Assembly (NCBI GenBank): GCA_964448105.1
Contig: CAYUVK010000102.1
Span: 1 to 18,772 of the forward strand
Direction: 5' to 3'
DNA from: CAVQBP01 sp964448105
Lineage (GTDB): Bacteria; Bacteroidota; Ignavibacteria; Ignavibacteriales; Ignavibacteriaceae
DNA: 18,772 bases
Under the pieces are notes generated by a model, which did not search any database, was not told the origin of the DNA, and was given only the letters and a program-made list of their open reading frames with translations. Below, one piece after another: positions 15,517 to 18,772 of the stretch. The position numbers and the translations under genes are program-made. The stretch's first letter is position 1; the number at the start of each line of letters is the position of its first letter.

Positions 15517-15864
15517 TTAATTAACTGAAAAATTGACTAACTCGGTAAAAGCCAAAGGATTTTCAACAGCTAAACTTGCGAGAATTTTTCTATTAATATT
15601 TATACCTTTGGAATTAAGAGAATGAATTAATTTTGAATACGTGGTACCATTTATTCTTGCGGCAGCATTTATTCTTACAATCCAAAGTTGTCTAAATGTT
15701 CTCTTTTTTAATTTTCTATCTCGGTAAGCATGAAGCCACCCTTTTTCTACGTGGTTTTTTGCAACCGTAAATACTTTACTTCTTGCACCCCAATATCCTT
15801 TTGCATGCTTAAGCATTTTTTTTCTTTTATGATGGGATGCTACTCTATTTGTTGAACGCGGCAT
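15517..15864 (-). CDS. rplT: Ribosomal protein L20
   Basis: A primary-binding protein of the large ribosomal subunit needed early in its assembly. At 115 residues it has normal length and shows the family pattern: a basic N-terminal tail with HHKRKKMLKHAKGYWGARS, then HAYRDRKLKKRTFRQLWI and RINAAARINGTTYS in the globular part. AAGAAGGAAAT sits just before the ATG. It follows rpmI by 29 bases in the classic infC-rpmI-rplT order. In other bacteria L20 represses this operon; I did not find a clear L20 site here. Confidence 0.99.
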   Translation of the reverse strand: MPRSTNRVASHHKRKKMLKHAKGYWGARSKVFTVAKNHVEKGWLHAYRDRKLKKRTFRQLWIVRINAAARINGTTYSKLIHSLNSKGININRKILASLAVENPLAFTELVNFSVN

Positions 15865-15893
15865 GATATTATTTCCTTCTTTATAAACTTAAA

Positions 15894-16085
15894 TTATTGA
15901 ACCATAACCCGTACACGCTTTTCTTCCGATTTAGATACTAGAGTAGCGTGTCTTAAATTTCTTTTTCTTTTTGTAGTCTTAGATGTTAGAATATGACTTT
16001 TATATGCTTTCTTTCTTTTGAAATTGCCAGAAGCAGTTTTCTTAAAAGTCTTTTTAGCACCCTTGTTGCTTTTCATTTTTGGCAT
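15894..16085 (-). CDS. rpmI: Ribosomal protein L35
   Basis: A small, very basic large-subunit ribosomal protein of 63 residues. It begins MPKMKSNKGAKKTFKKTASG and contains KRKKAYKSHIL and KTTKRKRNLR, as in the L35 family. The start lies 12 bases past the infC stop, and the AGGAT used as ribosome site overlaps the second of the two infC stop codons (TAATAG), so the two are likely co-translated. Confidence 0.98.
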   Translation of the reverse strand: MPKMKSNKGAKKTFKKTASGNFKRKKAYKSHILTSKTTKRKRNLRHATLVSKSEEKRVRVMVQ

Positions 16086-16097
16086 AATTTAATCCTA

Positions 16098-16628
16098 TTA
16101 TTTCTTTTTACTCTTAGATTTATCGGGAACAAGAATTAAATTCATGTTCCTTCCTTCCATTTTAATTTCGGATTCCACTTTTGCAATATCTTCTGTTCTT
16201 TCAATAAACCGATTTAATAAATCTTCACCCTGTTCGGTGTAAGCCATTTCCCGGCCTTTAAAAATAACTACCACTTTAACCTTATTTCCTTCCTCCAGAA
16301 AATCTACGGCATGCCTAGCTTTAAATTCAAAATCATGAACGTCCGTATTCGGATGAAGCCGAATCTCTTTAAGTGTTGATGTTTGCTGATTTTTTCTCTG
16401 AATTTTTTCCCGTTTTTGCTGTTCGTATTTAAACTTACCATGATCAATTATTTTACAAACAGGTGGTTGCGCCTGAGGAGCGATTTCAACTAAATCAAGT
16501 CCTCTTTCATTTGCTAACCTTAAAGCATCCCTTGCAGTATATATTCCGATTTGTGATCCGTCAACATCTATAACTCTTACTTTGGAAGCTTTAATTTCTT
16601 CGTTAACTTTAATATTGTCTTTAGCGAT
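16098..16628 (-). CDS. infC: Translation initiation factor IF-3 (AUC start)
   Basis: IF-3 binds the 30S subunit, keeps it apart from 50S and proofreads the start codon. My translation gives 176 residues. The N-domain has DNIKVNEEIKASKVRVID and TARDALRLANERGLDLVEIAP. The linker region has PPVCKIIDHGKFKYEQQKRE, and the C-domain has STLKEIRLHPN, FKGREMAYTEQG and a Lys-rich tail. No ATG, GTG or TTG occurs in frame near the start: an in-frame TAA lies two codons before ATC at 16628, and the first in-frame GTG or ATG falls deep in the C-domain. AGAGAGG (16635-16641) lies six bases before that ATC. I therefore call ATC the start. E. coli infC starts with AUU, which lets IF-3 repress itself. The gene ends with TAATAG. 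Confidence 0.95.
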   Translation of the reverse strand: MAKDNIKVNEEIKASKVRVIDVDGSQIGIYTARDALRLANERGLDLVEIAPQAQPPVCKIIDHGKFKYEQQKREKIQRKNQQTSTLKEIRLHPNTDVHDFEFKARHAVDFLEEGNKVKVVVIFKGREMAYTEQGEDLLNRFIERTEDIAKVESEIKMEGRNMNLILVPDKSKSKKK

Positions 16629-16634
16629 CGATTA

Positions 16635-16641
16635 CCTCTCT
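16635..16641 (-). promoter_or_regulatory. Ribosome binding site deciding infC start
   Basis: AGAGAGG on the minus strand, six bases ahead of the ATC codon at 16628. It is among the better Shine-Dalgarno matches in the window. It lies in the 20-base gap after thrS, so a rare start codon is paired with a strong site. Confidence 0.75.
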
Positions 16642-16648
16642 GTTGTTA

Positions 16649-18586
16649 TTATTTTTTGTTTTTAATTTCATCTTTTATATTATCAATAAATTCAGATAAA
16701 GACAACTTGCCCACATCACCTTTTTTATGTTTTCTCAAAGAAATATTTCCTGCAGCTTGTTCTTTTTCACCAAGTATTAGCATATAAGGTACTTTGTTTG
16801 TTTCCCAATCCCTTATTTTATAGCCAATTTTTTCATTCCTATCATCAAGTTCGACACGAATATTATTATTCTTTAATTCAATTTCAACTTTTTTAGCATA
16901 ATCTAAAAAGTTTTGAGATACAGGAAGAATAACAGCCTGAACCGGAGCAAGCCACAATGGGAACTCTCCGGCATAATGTTCGATTAAAACACCTATAAAT
17001 CTTTCAAGGGATCCGAATGGCGCTCGATGGATTACTACGGGTCTATGCTTTTGTCCGTCGCTCCCGGTATATTCAAGGTTAAATCTTTCCGGCATTACAT
17101 AATCTATCTGGACAGTACCAAGCTGCCATTTTCTTCCTAATACATCTTTAACCATAAAATCAATTTTGGGTCCGTAAAAAGCAGCTTCACCTTCTTCAAC
17201 ATGATACTTTAATTTCATCTGATCGGCAGCTTCTCTTATTTCCTTCTGAGCCTTATCCCACAATTCAATTTCTCCGCCGTACTTATCAACATTATCATCT
17301 CTAAAAGATAATTGGGATTCAAAATCAGTGAAGCCCATTTGCGAAAATATAGTCTGAATTAAATCAATTACATCACAAACTTCATCCTTTAACTGATCCT
17401 GGCGAACGAAAATATGAGAATCATCAATTGAAAACGATCTTACTCTTGTTAATCCGTTTAATTCGCCGGACTGTTCATATCGATAGACAGTTCCAAATTC
17501 GGCATATCTTATCGGTAAATCCCTATAACTTCTCGGCTTAGAAAGATAAATCTGAAAATGATGCGGACAGTTCATAGGTCTCAGCAAATATTCTTCTTTA
17601 CCCTCCTCAAGCTGAATTGGAGGAAACTGGCTATCTTTATAATATGGATAATGTCCGCTTGTTTTATATAAATTTATATTTCCTATATGCGGAGTAATTA
17701 CAGGAAGATAACCTCTTTTTCTTTGCTCATCTCTTAGATAACATTCCAACGTCTCTCTTAATATTGCCCCTTTGGGAAGCCAAACCGGCAACCCGCTGCC
17801 AATATTGTTTGATATTAAAAACAGTTCTAATTCTTTACCTAATCTTCTATGGTCTCTTTTTTTTGCTTCTTCCAATTTTTGAAGATATTCATCCAGCAAT
17901 TTCTTCTTGGGAAATGATATTCCATATATTCGCTGAAGTTGTTTGTTATGTTCATCACCTCTCCAGTATGAACCAGATATATTCAGCAGCTTTACATATT
18001 TTATTTTGCCTGTGGAAGGAAGATGCGGACCGCGGCAAAGATCAGTAAAACTGCCTTCCTTATAAATGCTGACTCCTTCCGAATTCTCATCAATTTCAGA
18101 AAGTATTTCCAGTTTATAGTTATCCCCTTTTTTCTCAAAGAAATTAATAGCTTCATTTTTAGTAAGATCCTGCCTGACAAAGTTATTATCTTCTTTTGAT
18201 ATTTTTAACATTCTTTCTTCAATCTTCTGCAGATCTTCTTCATTTAACTGAGAATTAATATCTACATCATAATAAAAGCCATTTTCGATTGCCGGCCCTA
18301 CACCAAACTTTGCTTCCGGGTAAATATCATGTACAGCATGTGCCATTAAATGAGAAGTTGAATGCCAGTATACTTCTTTACCTTCTTTATCTTCAAATGT
18401 CAGAATTCTAATAGCAGCATTAAAGTCAATAGGAAGATTTAAGTCTTCAATAATACCATTTAACTCAATAACCAGCGCTTCCTGTGCTAATCTTGATGAG
18501 ATAGATTCAGCAATTTGATATCCGGTAATTCCTTTATCAAACTCTTGAGTACTGCCATTAGGGAATGTGATTTTTATTTTATCCAT
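16649..18586 (-). CDS. thrS: Threonyl-tRNA synthetase
   Basis: A class II synthetase that charges tRNA-Thr and clears mischarged Ser-tRNA-Thr. At 645 residues it is full length. An N-terminal TGS domain (about 1-62) is followed by the editing domain with HSTSH (His75, His79) and DLCRGPH (Cys184, His188), all four editing-site residues kept. The core has the zinc ligands Cys340 in RPMNCPHH, His391 in DDSHIF and His520 in VIHRAPFGSLERF. The C-terminal anticodon-binding domain starts near residue 545 (WLAPVQAVILPVS). The ATG at 18586 has only a weak CGGT upstream. It is the first gene of the minus-strand run; the 186 bases before it are AT-rich and probably hold the promoter, but I could not fix its -10/-35. 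Confidence 0.99.
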   Translation of the reverse strand: MDKIKITFPNGSTQEFDKGITGYQIAESISSRLAQEALVIELNGIIEDLNLPIDFNAAIRILTFEDKEGKEVYWHSTSHLMAHAVHDIYPEAKFGVGPAIENGFYYDVDINSQLNEEDLQKIEERMLKISKEDNNFVRQDLTKNEAINFFEKKGDNYKLEILSEIDENSEGVSIYKEGSFTDLCRGPHLPSTGKIKYVKLLNISGSYWRGDEHNKQLQRIYGISFPKKKLLDEYLQKLEEAKKRDHRRLGKELELFLISNNIGSGLPVWLPKGAILRETLECYLRDEQRKRGYLPVITPHIGNINLYKTSGHYPYYKDSQFPPIQLEEGKEEYLLRPMNCPHHFQIYLSKPRSYRDLPIRYAEFGTVYRYEQSGELNGLTRVRSFSIDDSHIFVRQDQLKDEVCDVIDLIQTIFSQMGFTDFESQLSFRDDNVDKYGGEIELWDKAQKEIREAADQMKLKYHVEEGEAAFYGPKIDFMVKDVLGRKWQLGTVQIDYVMPERFNLEYTGSDGQKHRPVVIHRAPFGSLERFIGVLIEHYAGEFPLWLAPVQAVILPVSQNFLDYAKKVEIELKNNNIRVELDDRNEKIGYKIRDWETNKVPYMLILGEKEQAAGNISLRKHKKGDVGKLSLSEFIDNIKDEIKNKK

Positions 18587-18772
18587 ATACCGAAATTAGG
18601 CTATGTTTTTATTGCTTCGAAAATTTATAATATAATATTTTGATTTTTCCGCATTTAAAACAATAAAAATATACATAATTACTTAAATTTCCAACAATAT
18701 TTGACCGTTATTTTTTAGACCTCAAATCCGATATAGCAAAATAAGTAGTTAAAAAAGTATAGTAAAAGGCAT

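Noticed and set aside
17764..18048. Plus-strand open frame inside thrS
   Set aside because: Antisense shadow of the ThrRS core.
18587..18772. Specific promoter for thrS
   Set aside because: Several AT-rich -10-like stretches exist but none has a matching upstream element at proper spacing.

Overview
The window comes from an AT-rich bacterium (roughly one third G+C by eye). It looks like the Bacteroidota/Chlorobi side of the tree, and Ignavibacteria-like organisms fit best. The grounds are the gene order thrS-infC-rpmI-rplT-pheS-pheT-zapA-rny, lipoproteins with Ig-like and SPOR domains, weak Shine-Dalgarno sequences at many starts, and codon bias. The taxonomic call is inference; no marker was searched.

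Layout. Two plus-strand genes lie at the left: a SPOR-domain lipoprotein (156-695) and imidazolonepropionase HutI (840-2090). A 671-base stretch without an intact gene follows (2091-2761). It holds AT-rich hairpins and, on the minus strand, what looks like the decayed start of a YCII-like protein gene. From 18586 down to 2762 everything is on the minus strand: 15 protein genes and one structured RNA. In transcription order these are thrS, infC, rpmI, rplT, pheS, pheT, a small coiled-coil gene, zapA, a probable 6S RNA, rny, coaE, pheA, a monofunctional proline dehydrogenase, tsaD, a chorismate mutase-MltG fusion, and an Ig-like lipoprotein.

The first half is translation machinery: threonyl- and phenylalanyl-tRNA synthetases, IF3, L35 and L20. 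Next come cell division (coiled-coil protein, ZapA) and RNA turnover (RNase Y), and then CoA, phenylalanine and proline metabolism, tRNA t6A modification and cell-wall processing. Phenylalanine recurs: PheS and PheT charge tRNA-Phe, PheA makes phenylpyruvate from prephenate, and the only chorismate mutase visible here, which would make prephenate, is fused to the cell-wall lytic transglycosylase MltG.

Most notable: (1) the chorismate mutase-MltG fusion, in one uninterrupted frame with both sets of catalytic residues largely present; (2) infC, which appears to start at an AUC codon behind a well-placed Shine-Dalgarno, so it is easily missed; (3) a probable 6S RNA between zapA and rny; (4) three other genes starting with TTG; (5) several small palindromic or tandem repeats in the spacers, one of which supplies the last codons of the coiled-coil gene. 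No CRISPR array, tRNA, rRNA, insertion sequence or phage gene was seen.
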